Positions 21,950-32,258 of a stretch of DNA of 64,000 nt are shown piece by piece (within the stretch, counting starts at the first letter, position 1; the number at the start of each line of letters is the position of its first letter). Below the pieces are notes generated by a model that saw only the letters and a program-made list of their open reading frames with translations, made no database searches and was not told the origin of the DNA. The stretch covers positions 186,001-250,000 of the forward strand of contig JAJNMT010000270.1 in NCBI GenBank assembly GCA_025685495.1, read 5' to 3'. The position numbers were made by a program, and so were the translations under genes. Source of the stretch: Huntiella abstrusa (taxonomy: Eukaryota; Ascomycota; Sordariomycetes; Microascales; Ceratocystidaceae).

Positions 21950-23175
21950 TTAGAAGGTCTCCTGGTCATCGACGGGGACATCCTCAGCGGGGATCTCGAA
22001 ACCCTCCTCGGTAGAGTAAAGAATGGTCTGGATCTGCTTGACAAGACCTTCCTCATCCTTCTCCAGTTCGGGGTCAAGGTCAACGGCCTGCTGGACCAAC
22101 AGCTCAATATCACGGAGCTTGCTGAAGTAGAAATCGCGCTCACGCTCCAGGCCGGCAACATTCTCCTTGAGAGCGTTGTTCTCCTGTTGCAGAGCAAGCG
22201 AGGCACCACCAGTCTTGGAGCCAGCACGGGGAGCCATGGTAGGTGTGGTACCACCGGCTCTTCTGGGAGCACCACCAGCAGGGGCACGGGCGCCACCGCC
22301 AGAGGGAGGAAGAGAGCCACCCTTGCGACGGGCAACTGCATCGTACTCGTGGTCGGGGAAGTTAAGGTCCCAGAACTTCTTGGTCCACTGCAAGAACTCG
22401 AGGTTGTCCTGCATCTTGCATCTGACCAGGGCGGTCACGGGAATCGGCTTGTCGATACCATGCTTGGCGAAGCAGCCTAGCGGTAAAGGGGTTGATTGGT
22501 TAGTTGCATTGTACAAGATATGCATGGGCGTTAATGGGCCGAGACTCACTCTGCAGAACCTTGAAATTTTGGACGTAGGCGTATTCACCGTTGGCGTTGA
22601 ACTTGACGCGGGACATGGGGAGATCGCAGTAGATGGAGTCGAAGACCTGGCACAGGGCAGCACTGTAGGCGAAATAGGCGCGTTAGTCCAACATATTCGT
22701 AATCGATAGACACACATAGGTGGTAACGAAGATAGCCTATCAGCAGTTCCACGAGTAGTCTTGCAATTGGACCGTGGTGCGATCCCGCGATGTATCCCTG
22801 ACTCAGTTGAAGGTGACAGTGACCACGGGGAGAGTTCGTGTATTGAAGCTTCTCGAATGTAATCATTGATATAATCGGGATGATTCGACCGTGGTGGTGG
22901 ATATATGCGTGAATCGTCAGGTGATGACAAATGGCACGTAGCCTCTATTTCCAATTGACAATGTGCGTAGTGGCGACGGTATCATGAGTTACGACCAAGC
23001 CGTGTTTGTCGTGTGCAGGAATGCATATGACTGATCGCGAAAGGGTGCGAAAGCTTCATTATGGTGACGGGGAATTGTGCATTACTCACCCAGTACCGCA
23101 TTGCTCAACCTTGGTGATGTTGAGCTGCAGCAGGTTGTTCAACCAAGCAACGAGCTCTTGTCTGGATTCGCTCAT
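21950..23175 (-). CDS. EB1/Mal3/Bim1 microtubule plus-end protein
   Basis: Three exons (23090-23175, 22550-22662, 21950-22476) encode 241 residues. Introns of 427 and 73 nt both start GTGAGT and have ACTAAC branch sites. Exon 1 begins MSESRQELVAWLNNLL, a signature EB1 N-terminus. Residues about 1-110 form the calponin-homology domain that binds the microtubule lattice near growing ends; DLPMSRVKFNAN and CKMQDNLEFLQWTKKFWD are diagnostic. A basic Ala/Gly/Pro linker follows, then the dimerising EB-homology coiled coil with the FYFSKLRDIE motif (about residue 185), which recruits partner proteins. The C-terminus is acidic and ends ETF, close to the EEY/F tail that CAP-Gly proteins recognise. It is divergent from the Drs1 gene. 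The 427-nt first intron is unusually long for this window. Confidence 0.95.
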
Positions 23176-24008
23176 TTTGAAAGTATGTGTATTTCGACAA
23201 CAGAAGTTCCAAAGAGATCGAGATGGAAAGATGGACGATTAAGGAGGGGTTTTGTACGAGCGTTGGCGGATGGCTCCTGGATGAAAAAAAAAGAATGACA
23301 CTGGTGAAGCCACGGGCTGGTCAGAGGCACTCAGTAAGGGTCGAGCTGGCGGGCCAATAGTGGGTGCGGGATGAAGGTTCGAAGGAAGGCTCGTCTCTTG
23401 GGTAACAAAGGAGAGGAAAATAAATATTAAACAAAACTAAGAAGAAATGGGTGGATATAGACAAAGCAAGCGAGAGACGAACTGGAGATTATTCTTACAC
23501 AAAAACAACTAGACATTGAAGGGGGCAGAGGAAGAGAGATTGCATTCAGGGACAACTGAACTATCAGAGACACAGCTTACAAAGACAGGCGCCTTGTTGA
23601 CCCAAGCTCAAAGTCCACAGAAAGAGGGCGGTGGAAATAGAGAAGCTGCTTGTGGGTTGAAGCTGCAAGCCCGGGACAACGTAATTGCTCCCCTGACACC
23701 GCTAATCAACAATACAACGGGGGTTCAGCGATCTGATGGCTTCTTGCTAGCCCATTGCAAGTGAGATCCACATTAGCATGTGCAATCTAGGAGTAGTGGG
23801 GCTTCTTGAGCTGCCAGGGTCCCTTCTCGAAGGATTCCCGATAAGATAAGAAACCGAACGAAAAAAAAGTTGGTCCAGTAAGAAAGATCGTGGAATTGGA
23901 TTGAGACGTGGTATACGGTGTAAGCGTGATTGCCATTTTGCGCCCGCCTGATCTTTTTGATCTATTTTATTGTGATACCCCACGCGACCCCGGATATACT
24001 CGACAAAC
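23176..24008. promoter_or_regulatory. Divergent promoter region between EB1 and DRS1
   Basis: This 833-bp stretch separates two divergent housekeeping genes and must hold both promoters. On the minus strand no ATG occurs for 338 nt upstream of EB1 (23176-23513); on the plus strand none occurs for 228 nt upstream of DRS1 (23781-24008). No open frame here is credible. Confidence 0.6.
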
Positions 24009-26445
24009 ATGGCGCCTTCCCAAAAGCGCTCGATGGATGACGACTTCGTCTTTACCATCTCCGACAACGAGGAGGACATTGCCCCCAAGGCCGAAGAGCT
24101 TGCCGTCGCCGCTCCACCGAAGAAGAAGGCTAAGACCTCGAAGGCCGACAAGAAGGCCAAGAAGGCCAAGCGCGAGGAAACCGACGATGAGGAGGAGGAA
24201 CTCGCCGAGGGTGTATGGGGCAAGAACGACGACGATGATGGTGCCATGGCTTCTGACTTTGAGTTTTTGCAAGGAGAGGTTGAGGAACTTAATGAGAACG
24301 AGTTTTCCGGTTGGGGTTTCGATGGTGCCAAGAAGGCCATGAAGACCGAGAGCAAGGGTGTTGATCTGGACGAGATTATTCGTCGGCGCTTGGCCAAGAA
24401 GGCCGCCGATGCTGGTATCACGCTGGTTGACGACGAGGTTGAGGCCGACGGCGACAATGAAGATGAAGAGGCTCTCGATATCGATCTTGACGATGATGAG
24501 GATGGTGTTCTGGCCGATGATGCGTTCGGTATGGAGGCTGGCAGCGAAGAGGAGGAAGATGACAAGGATGGCGAGGATGGCGAGGACAAAGAAGAGGGTG
24601 GCGAGGACGAGGACGACAATGAATCTGTCGCGACTGCGACTGAGCATCCCGAAGATGTTGGTTCCGACGATTCCGACGACGAGAGAAACCCAGCAGAGGA
24701 CGCCGAGGAGGCAGCCAAGGCCGCTGCTTTCTTCGCCCCAGAAGAGCCCGCTGTTCCCGGCATCAAGACCGTCAACCAGTCTTTCCAGTCCATGTCACTT
24801 TCTCGGCCAATTCTCCGTGGTCTTGCCGCTGTTGGTTTCACCAAGCCCACCCCCATTCAGAACAAGACTATTCCTGTAGCTCTGCTGGGTAAGGATGTTG
24901 TCGGTGGTGCCGTAACTGGTTCGGGTAAGACGGGTGCTTTCATTGTCCCTATTCTGGAGCGTCTTCTGTACCGTCCTAAGAAGGTGCCAACTTCTCGTGT
25001 CGTTGTTCTTACTCCCACTCGTGAGTTGGCCATCCAATGTCATGCTGTCGCTACTAAGCTGGCTGCCTATACCGATATCAAGTTCACTTTGGCCGTTGGT
25101 GGTCTTAGTTTGAAGGCCCAGGAGGCGGAGCTTCGTCTTCGTCCTGATGTCATCATTGCCACCCCTGGTCGTTTCATTGATCACATGCGCAACTCTGCCA
25201 GTTTCGCTGTTGACACTGTTGAGATTCTGGTGCTTGATGAGGCCGATCGTATGCTGGAAGATGGTTTCGCTGATGAGCTGAACGAGATTCTCACTACCCT
25301 CCCCAAGTCCAGACAAACTATGTTGTTCTCCGCTACTATGACATCCTCTGTCGACTCCTTGGTTCGTGTCGGTATGACCAAGCCTGTCCGTCTGCAGGTC
25401 GACGCCCAAAACAAGACCGCTACTGGTTTGACACAAGAGTTTGTAAGATTGAGACCGGGTCGCGAGGAGAAGCGCATGGGTTACTTGATGTACCTCTGCA
25501 AAGAGGTGTTCCACGAGCGGGTCATTGTTTTCTTCAGACAAAAGAAGGATGCTCACACGGCTCGTATCATCTTTGGTCTTTTGGGACTGTCCGCTGCTGA
25601 GCTCCACGGTAGCATGAACCAAACAATGGTAAGTAATAAGTGGATTATACTTGTTACATGAACTATGGCTAACACCAACTTTATAGCGTATTGAAAGTGT
25701 CGAGAACTTCCGTGACGGCAAGGTCAACTTCTTGTTGTGTACCGATCTTGCTTCTCGTGGTCTGGATATTAAGGGAGTTGACATCGTTATCAACTACGAA
25801 GCTCCCCAAAAGCCCGAAATCTACGTGCATCGTGTCGGTCGTACTGCCCGTGCCGGTCGCCGCGGTACCGCCTGCACACTGGCCGCCGAGCCAGACCGCA
25901 AGGTTGTCAAGGCGGCAGTCAAGACTGCCAAGGCGGCCGGTGCCAAGATTGTCTCTCGCACAATTGATGCTGCGGCAGCCGACAAGTACCAAGCGCTAGT
26001 CGACGGTTGGGCGGACGAGATTGAAGAGATTGAGCGGGAAGAGAAGTTGGAGAAGGAGATTGCCAATGTGGAAATGCAGGTGCGCAAGGGTGAGAACATT
26101 CTCAAGCACGAGGAGGAAATCAATTCACGCCCCAAGAGAACATGGTTCGAGTCTCAGGATGACAAGAAGAAGGCCAAGGAGGCTGGTAAGCTGGAGCTCA
26201 ACGGTATTCGGGAGGCTCTCAAGAAGAAGCATGATGGCAACCGGTTGAGTAACAAGGATAAGAAGAAGCTTGATTCTAAAGCTGAGCGGGCGGAAGGCCG
26301 CTCATGGAAGAAGGGCAAGGCGGAGCGTGCGGGTCAGGGTGCTGTGTTGAACCTTAAAAAGGTCAAGAAGGCCGCCGGTGCGAAAAAAGGACCGGCGCCG
26401 AAGGGCAAAGGAGGTAAGCCTAAGGGTAAGGGCGGCCGGAGATGA
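24009..26445 (+). CDS. DRS1: DEAD-box RNA helicase Drs1 (ribosome biogenesis)
   Basis: Two exons (24009-25628, 25687-26445; 58-nt intron, GTAAGT donor, GCTAAC branch) encode 792 residues. The N-terminal 250 residues are highly acidic with Lys patches, as in nucleolar Drs1 proteins. The helicase core shows every motif: Q motif FTKPTPIQ (about 277), motif I AVTGSGKTGAF (about 300), PTRELA, TPGR, DEAD within LDEADRML (about 410), SAT, and HRVGRTARAG (about 587). The tail is Lys-rich, with KKAKEAGKLELNG typical of Drs1. In yeast Drs1 acts in 60S subunit assembly in the nucleolus. The codon use is strongly biased, as expected for an abundant protein. The intron falls in the second RecA-like domain and removes an in-frame stop. 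Confidence 0.95.
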
Positions 26446-27355
26446 AATTGTACGATGACGGGTGTACATAGAGTTGCGGGTACCTAAAAGTCCATGGGTC
26501 TGCATGTATTTGTTCTTTAATAGCGTATTGAATTTACTTGTTGGAAATCTGTCACACAATGAACTTGATTATCTTGTATCACAATGAAAATTACCGGCGA
26601 ACTAACGACCGGCAATCCATGCATGTATTATATGTACATAGAGAATTATTCCGGCGATTCCCGACTTACACGAGTTGCCGACGGCAACAGATTATCAAGC
26701 GAGGATAAAATCCGTTCATGTCCGACGTCAGTTATACTTTCTTGGCGTTTTGTGTGGAGACTTCTCGTATGAATGGAACCTGGATAAGCGCAGAGCCGCG
26801 TGGTGGAGAGTCAAGGTAATCTCATCGAGTAAGAACAATACTACCGTAGAAGACCGATATGGATTACAGATAAGCTACCCTCAAGTTTTGCTGGTAACCC
26901 TAAACGTAGACATCAAGGTTCACGTCTTGAGAGGTATTAGAGATGCGAATTGAAGATGTATTGACGGATGTAAAAGTTGTGTATGGGAATCTTGGAGTAC
27001 TGGAAATACCCGACGATTCATGGCTTTCAAATAAGACGGGAAACAGCTACGTTTAGCTACCGGACAACGGGCCGCCGGCAACTTGTCAAACTGTAGGATC
27101 CATGTGTACCATTGTCTTGGCAAGCCGTCCCAATTCCATCAACACAGGCGAAAAAAAAAGACTAAAAAACGGGTCACCATGGAACTTATAAAGATAGCTT
27201 TGTCTCACTTGATCTTAACCTATATCCCATTGTTCTCTTGTCTCATCTACTCTCGCCATACCATATACCATCGTTAATTCAGCGAGCTGCGATTGATAAG
27301 ATAAGCAGAGTGCAACAAACCCCTCGTTACACAAACATTCACCAGCGACGGCACC
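26446..27355. other. Intergenic stretch between DRS1 and the Ni/Co transporter
   Basis: No gene seen. The start is the DRS1 3' flank, with TGTACATA at 26463-26470, which matches the UGUANAUA site bound by Puf-family proteins in yeast 3' UTRs. The last 175 nt before the transporter start contain no ATG and are C/T/A-rich, a likely leader. Confidence 0.5.
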
Positions 27356-28659
27356 ATGGCCCGGATAACTCCCGCCACTTTAAAGTTGTTCCTTCCATGG
27401 ACGCCTACAACGACCAAGGTGTACGGATTACCTCTTGCCACCGTCCGTATTATTCTATTTCTTATATTGGTTAATCTGATCGTTTGGGCTGCCGTTGCCT
27501 ACCCTCTCCACCAACACCCTAAGCTCATTGGCACTGCTGCTCTTTCCTACTCACTAGGCCTTCGCCATGCTCTTGATGCCGACCATATTTCCGCTATTGA
27601 CCTTACTACGCGGCGACTGATTGCCTCTGGACAACAGCCTGTGACCGTGGGAACGTTCTTTTCCTTGGGCCACTCGACTATTGTAATCATTACATGCGTA
27701 GTGGTTGCCGCGACGTCCGGCGCTCTAAGAGACCGGTTTGATGATTTCACTAGAGTGGGAAATATCATTGGAACTTCTATTAGTGCTGTGTTCTTGCTGG
27801 TCTTGTGTGCTGGTAACATGTGGGTTCTGTATCAGTTGGTTACCAGTCTGCAGAAGATCCTGGCGGAGAGACGGGAGGGACATACGGGGAATGAAGCTGG
27901 TTTTGTCGATGGTGAAGGTGCGGCGAGGGAACTTCATCTTGATAGCCCGGGGTTCATGGCGGGTCTTTTGAGGAAGTTGTTTGTATTGATTGACAGGCCA
28001 TGGAAGATGTACCCTCTCGGTGTCCTCTTTGGTCTTGGGTTTGACACTAGTTCTGAGATTGCTGTTCTCGGAATTGCTAGTATCCAGGCGATGAACGGGA
28101 CTAGCATCTGGCTTATCTTGATTTTCCCAATTCTCTTCACGAGTAAGTCTATATCTATTTCTAGAAGTGGCCAGTTCATTAACATATTTTCCAAGGTGGC
28201 ATGTGCATGCTTGATACCACTGATGGCGCCCTCATGATGGCCCTCTACACCAACAAGTCCTTCTCACGCGACCGCGTCGCAATCCTCTACTACAGCATCG
28301 TCCTCACCGGTATCACCGTCGTCGTCGCCCTCTTCATCGGTATAATCCAAGTCCTCAACCTCGTTCAAAACACCGCCGAGCCCTCTGGACCTTTCTGGGA
28401 CGGCCTTTCTCGTCTTAGTGACCACTTTGACATTGTCGGTGGTAGTATCTGCGGCTTATTCTTGATCGCGGGTGTTGCCAGTGTAGTGGTTTACAAGCCA
28501 TGGCGTAGACGGGTTGAGAGGGGTATGCCGGCCAATGTAGTTGGTGATGAAGGGAGAGCGGAGAGAGTTGGTGAGGAGGAGACTTTGGCGGGGGAGACTG
28601 TCACGGGACAGTCTAAGTATGGGACTACTACGGTTAATACCGTGCAGAGCAGCTCTTAA
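27356..28659 (+). CDS. NicO-family nickel/cobalt transporter
   Basis: Two exons (27356-28142, 28196-28659; 53-nt intron, GTAAGT donor) encode 416 residues. The family signatures are clear: RHALDADHISAID at about 61-73, LGFDTSSEI at about 225, and, rebuilt by splicing, LFTSGMCMLDTTDG near residue 260. The His/Asp residues of the first motif sit in a membrane helix and bind the metal in NixA/HoxN proteins. Seven to eight hydrophobic segments span the protein, with a hydrophilic loop at about 165-200. The role is high-affinity Ni2+ (or Co2+) uptake across the plasma membrane; in fungi this typically feeds urease. No urease gene is nearby. The splice choice is set by restoring the LFTSGMCMLD motif and a frame divisible by three. 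Confidence 0.93.
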
Positions 28660-31600
28660 AATAGGTAAACGGTATTGCTATGGGGAAAATCTCGAGTTTA
28701 GTTGGAATGCATACATATACATGTGTACAACGTGATGTTCACTTAACCCCCCATCCAGGAACGGGCTCTTTATGAAATGCGTATGTGAACCAAAGATATT
28801 TTTTCTTCATTTTAGTACCAATAGAAACCATGCTATGCTTTGCTACGATGTAGCTTAGCGGAGTTTGCGAGACAGTTGGAGAAGTAAATTGAGAAGACAC
28901 GGAGAGCATAACTCATAGCGTCCGGCCCATAGTTTGGCACTCACAGGGTCTTCATCTAATTTTCAAGCGCATTATCAATTTGATCATGGATGGAAAGACG
29001 GTACTTCCCCAGGTCATCTGCTAAGATATGTCTACCTCAATGTTACTCGACTACCGCCGTCCCGACCGTACTATCATCCGACAGCTCTTCCTGTGGATCT
29101 CAAATGGTAATCCAGTGAAATACCACGCTGAACCGTCTCCCCCATCAATATAGCTTCCGCGTGAACCGCTTTCTAATGACGATGTCTAGCCAAAGCAGTC
29201 TCATAGTGCGGCATTCGCGGCATTCGCGGCATTCGCGGCGTCCGGCAACATAGACAGGGATCAGCCTGGTGGAAATCACAATAAACAACGTCAGTGCTTA
29301 CGATCGATGATGTCATGCATACTAAAACAAGATTCGATATGGCTACAGAGAGGAAAATGACATTTTGGTCATGGAAGTATGTAGATATCGTACCAGTTCA
29401 TCCTTTTTATCGACGAAAACGGTCGGCGCGGAAACAAGTGTCAGCCGGTGGAAAGTCTAACGCTTCAACTCTACAGATTATGTCTCCATCATCTGACCCA
29501 GTCTTGTATAGATCTCTTGCCTGTGTCATCGCGGTTGTCTTACTAGCATCCGGAGATGAGGAGGGGGAGACTAAGATGCATTGTTTACCAGTGTCCAGAT
29601 ATGATTCAACGTGCCATAACCCTATTATATATAAGTGGTGAAATCGATATAGGGTTGTTTAACGATGGACGTCATGTGGCTAGTAATGGTATGCATACTA
29701 AATATCTGCAAAATGCGTAGGTATTCTCTAGATAAAAAAGGAGACTTCATAAAATCTTTTTGGACATCAAATTGACATTACCTACCTCTATGTACCCAAG
29801 GGAGATGATTCCCAAAGCCAGAATACAACCAAAGCTCACTAATACGAATCTGTCGGACAAGATGGATACATCGGCATACCACTTGGTCAAAACATGGGTT
29901 ATTATAGTTGTCAATTGTGTTTCTCCTTATAAGTGAAGAATTCTGTTCCCGTCCTATACATACGGTTTTACTCTAAGATAAAGCATTAGGCTTGTAACCA
30001 GTGAGAGTTAGGCTTACGGGCGTCGTCCGAGAGAATCACGGAAGTCGACAGTTTATCCACCAACTATGCCACACCGCCAGGCTAGCATAAGTAGGAACTA
30101 CCCCCATTGTCTCTGACTATAAACTCCCTATTCTTTTTTTCTTTCCCGTTCATTCAGCCCTCTCATAGCCCTACAAGTCAAGATGTTCTAACCCATCAGA
30201 AAACGTAAGATATGTTATATTCTAACGGCTACCTTGAGATACTGAGACTGTTTATGGACTTGGTGTGTTGATCGTGATATCCTTTGACAACATGGCATAC
30301 TCATTGCCAAGTGAGGGACCATGACCTGTTGAATTGTTCATCTTTGAGAGGCGGATGAACATACCCAAGTAACCCTAATGGGGTTATACCGAGTAGAATG
30401 TATAATCTACCTTGAATTCCGCAACATGCTGGGCATCATAACGATGATTATAAACGCTTCTCTTGGAAAAGGATAGACTCTAATACAAAAATAATGTCTG
30501 TTTGGATCATGGTACCGGCACCCCTCTTCTAACCGTATCCAACGGGTGGGTGACCCTCCAAAGAAGGTGACGTGCAAACGGCAAGACACCAACGGGCAAA
30601 GCGTAATACTGCCTAGCGGGCCCGCCACAATGGCATCTGCCAACTACATCTTCCAATCAACAGAATCCCGCTATGTATGCATATAAGCGTATCCATTCTC
30701 TACTATGCATAGAACTACGATTTCCCATTTAGCCCAGCCCAAGCGACAATGCAACGTCCCAATCAACCGGGTGGGTCTTCAACAAGACGTAATGCAGGCT
30801 GAACAATGAAACTTGGCCGAACAGACGATTGTATGGCCACTCAGGCACAATCACGACTGACTACAGGGTCGAAATGATGCCGATGATATACGGGATTGTA
30901 GTCCTTCCTATTATACTCTGAACATTTCTACCTGTTAGGTGAGATGAATAAGGAGTATGGCATGAAGGAAGAGAAAACTGCACCTTTAATGATGCATCTA
31001 CATGGCTACGGCGTTTATGCTAGGATGACAAGAGGTCATATGATTGGAGTGACAGGCACAGTTTACAAAGACATTTCATGACCCTGTGTTAAGCTCGGGA
31101 CCGAATAAGGAATATGTAGCCTTGTTCGTAGTAATGGGACCTCATTCTAGCCAAGAATAGATTCTCTCTTGAACAAAAATGGGCGTAAAATACAATCATG
31201 GGGAGTCACAGAACCAACACAGAACCAAACAATTGCTGTATTTTGTGCTAAAGCGGCACATCTAGAACACATATATAAAACATCAAAACTCTCGACCTCG
31301 TCACCTCACGTCAAGTATCCCGCAAAATTAAAAAGTCCGAAGCACTCCATCTAGTAGGATCAAAGACAACGAGGACGAGGTAAAGGTCATTTTATAAGAG
31401 CTACTTGGAGAGTCCAAACAGCATCGAGGCAGACAGGGCACATGGCGATATACCCCTCTAAATCTTCTGCCAACGTATTGAGCTTTTAGGATGAGATCGC
31501 CAAGATCCAATGCATATGGGAAACCACTCAATCAGATGTACAGTACAACCGCTTGAGGCGTGTGGAGTACACATACAGACCAAGACAGTAACCCCACTGG

Positions 31601-32258
31601 TCATGGGTACATCAGGCCTTTACAGTACTGAGAAATGCTTGGCCAGTGGGGAATGCGATATCCCACATTCCGATAACAGAAAAACGTCAAAACGATAAGT
31701 TACCGCCGTCTCAGTAGAGGCCATAATTCCGAAGATATAAACAGTCTAAGAAAAGAGACAAGGAAAATATAAAGCAAAAGCCACGACAAAAAAAGCAGAA
31801 CAATGAACAATCTGTAAAGCAGAAAACCAACAAAACAAAAATGAAAAAAAAATGAGATGGCAGGCGTCAAAGCGTCGTCAAGTTTAAAGAAAAAACCGAG
31901 AAAAAAAAGAGTAAGAAAAAGTAAGAGGCAGGCGTCCACCGCAAAGGGAAAGTAAAAGACGAAAAAAGGAAGTGCAAAAACGTAACGAAAAACTCCAAAA
32001 ACCAGGGTATAACCGCCACCATGCCACAGACATGAGAACCAAATGGAAATAAGAAAGCGCTCACAAAATCCCAGAGAGACTGTGGGGGTGCCTGTCTACA
32101 GGGAGGTCTCAAGGAACAAAGAGGGAAAAGAAGAACGGAAGCAAGAATCCAAGAAAAAAAAAAGAGAAATCTCAAGATGCTCCGAGGTTGACTGTAGCTG
32201 AAAACCGACAGAGACTCAATGGTGCAGCAACTTGATAGCAAGGCTTGTCGAACTGCAA
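28660..32258. other. 3.6 kb with no recognisable gene
   Basis: I find no credible coding region. The longest frame (29294-29641) lacks a recognisable family and starts at a non-ATG codon. A 9-bp tandem repeat lies at 29208-29239. From about 31700 to 32258 the plus strand is A-rich; the minus frames there are artificially hydrophobic and probably the 3' UTR of the next gene. The rest could hold a non-coding RNA, but I see no direct evidence. Confidence 0.55.
29208..29239. repeat. 9-bp tandem repeat GCGGCATTC
   Basis: Three perfect copies (29208-29216, 29217-29225, 29226-29234) and a partial fourth (GCGGC). It is the only GC-rich tandem array seen in the non-coding part of the window. Confidence 0.9.

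Noticed and set aside
23747..24856. 369-codon minus-strand frame opposite DRS1
   Set aside because: Ser-rich shadow of the acidic N-terminus of Drs1; no independent features.
29294..29641. 115-codon plus-strand frame in the gene-free stretch
   Set aside because: The frame begins at a non-ATG codon, shows no family features and has no visible splice partners.
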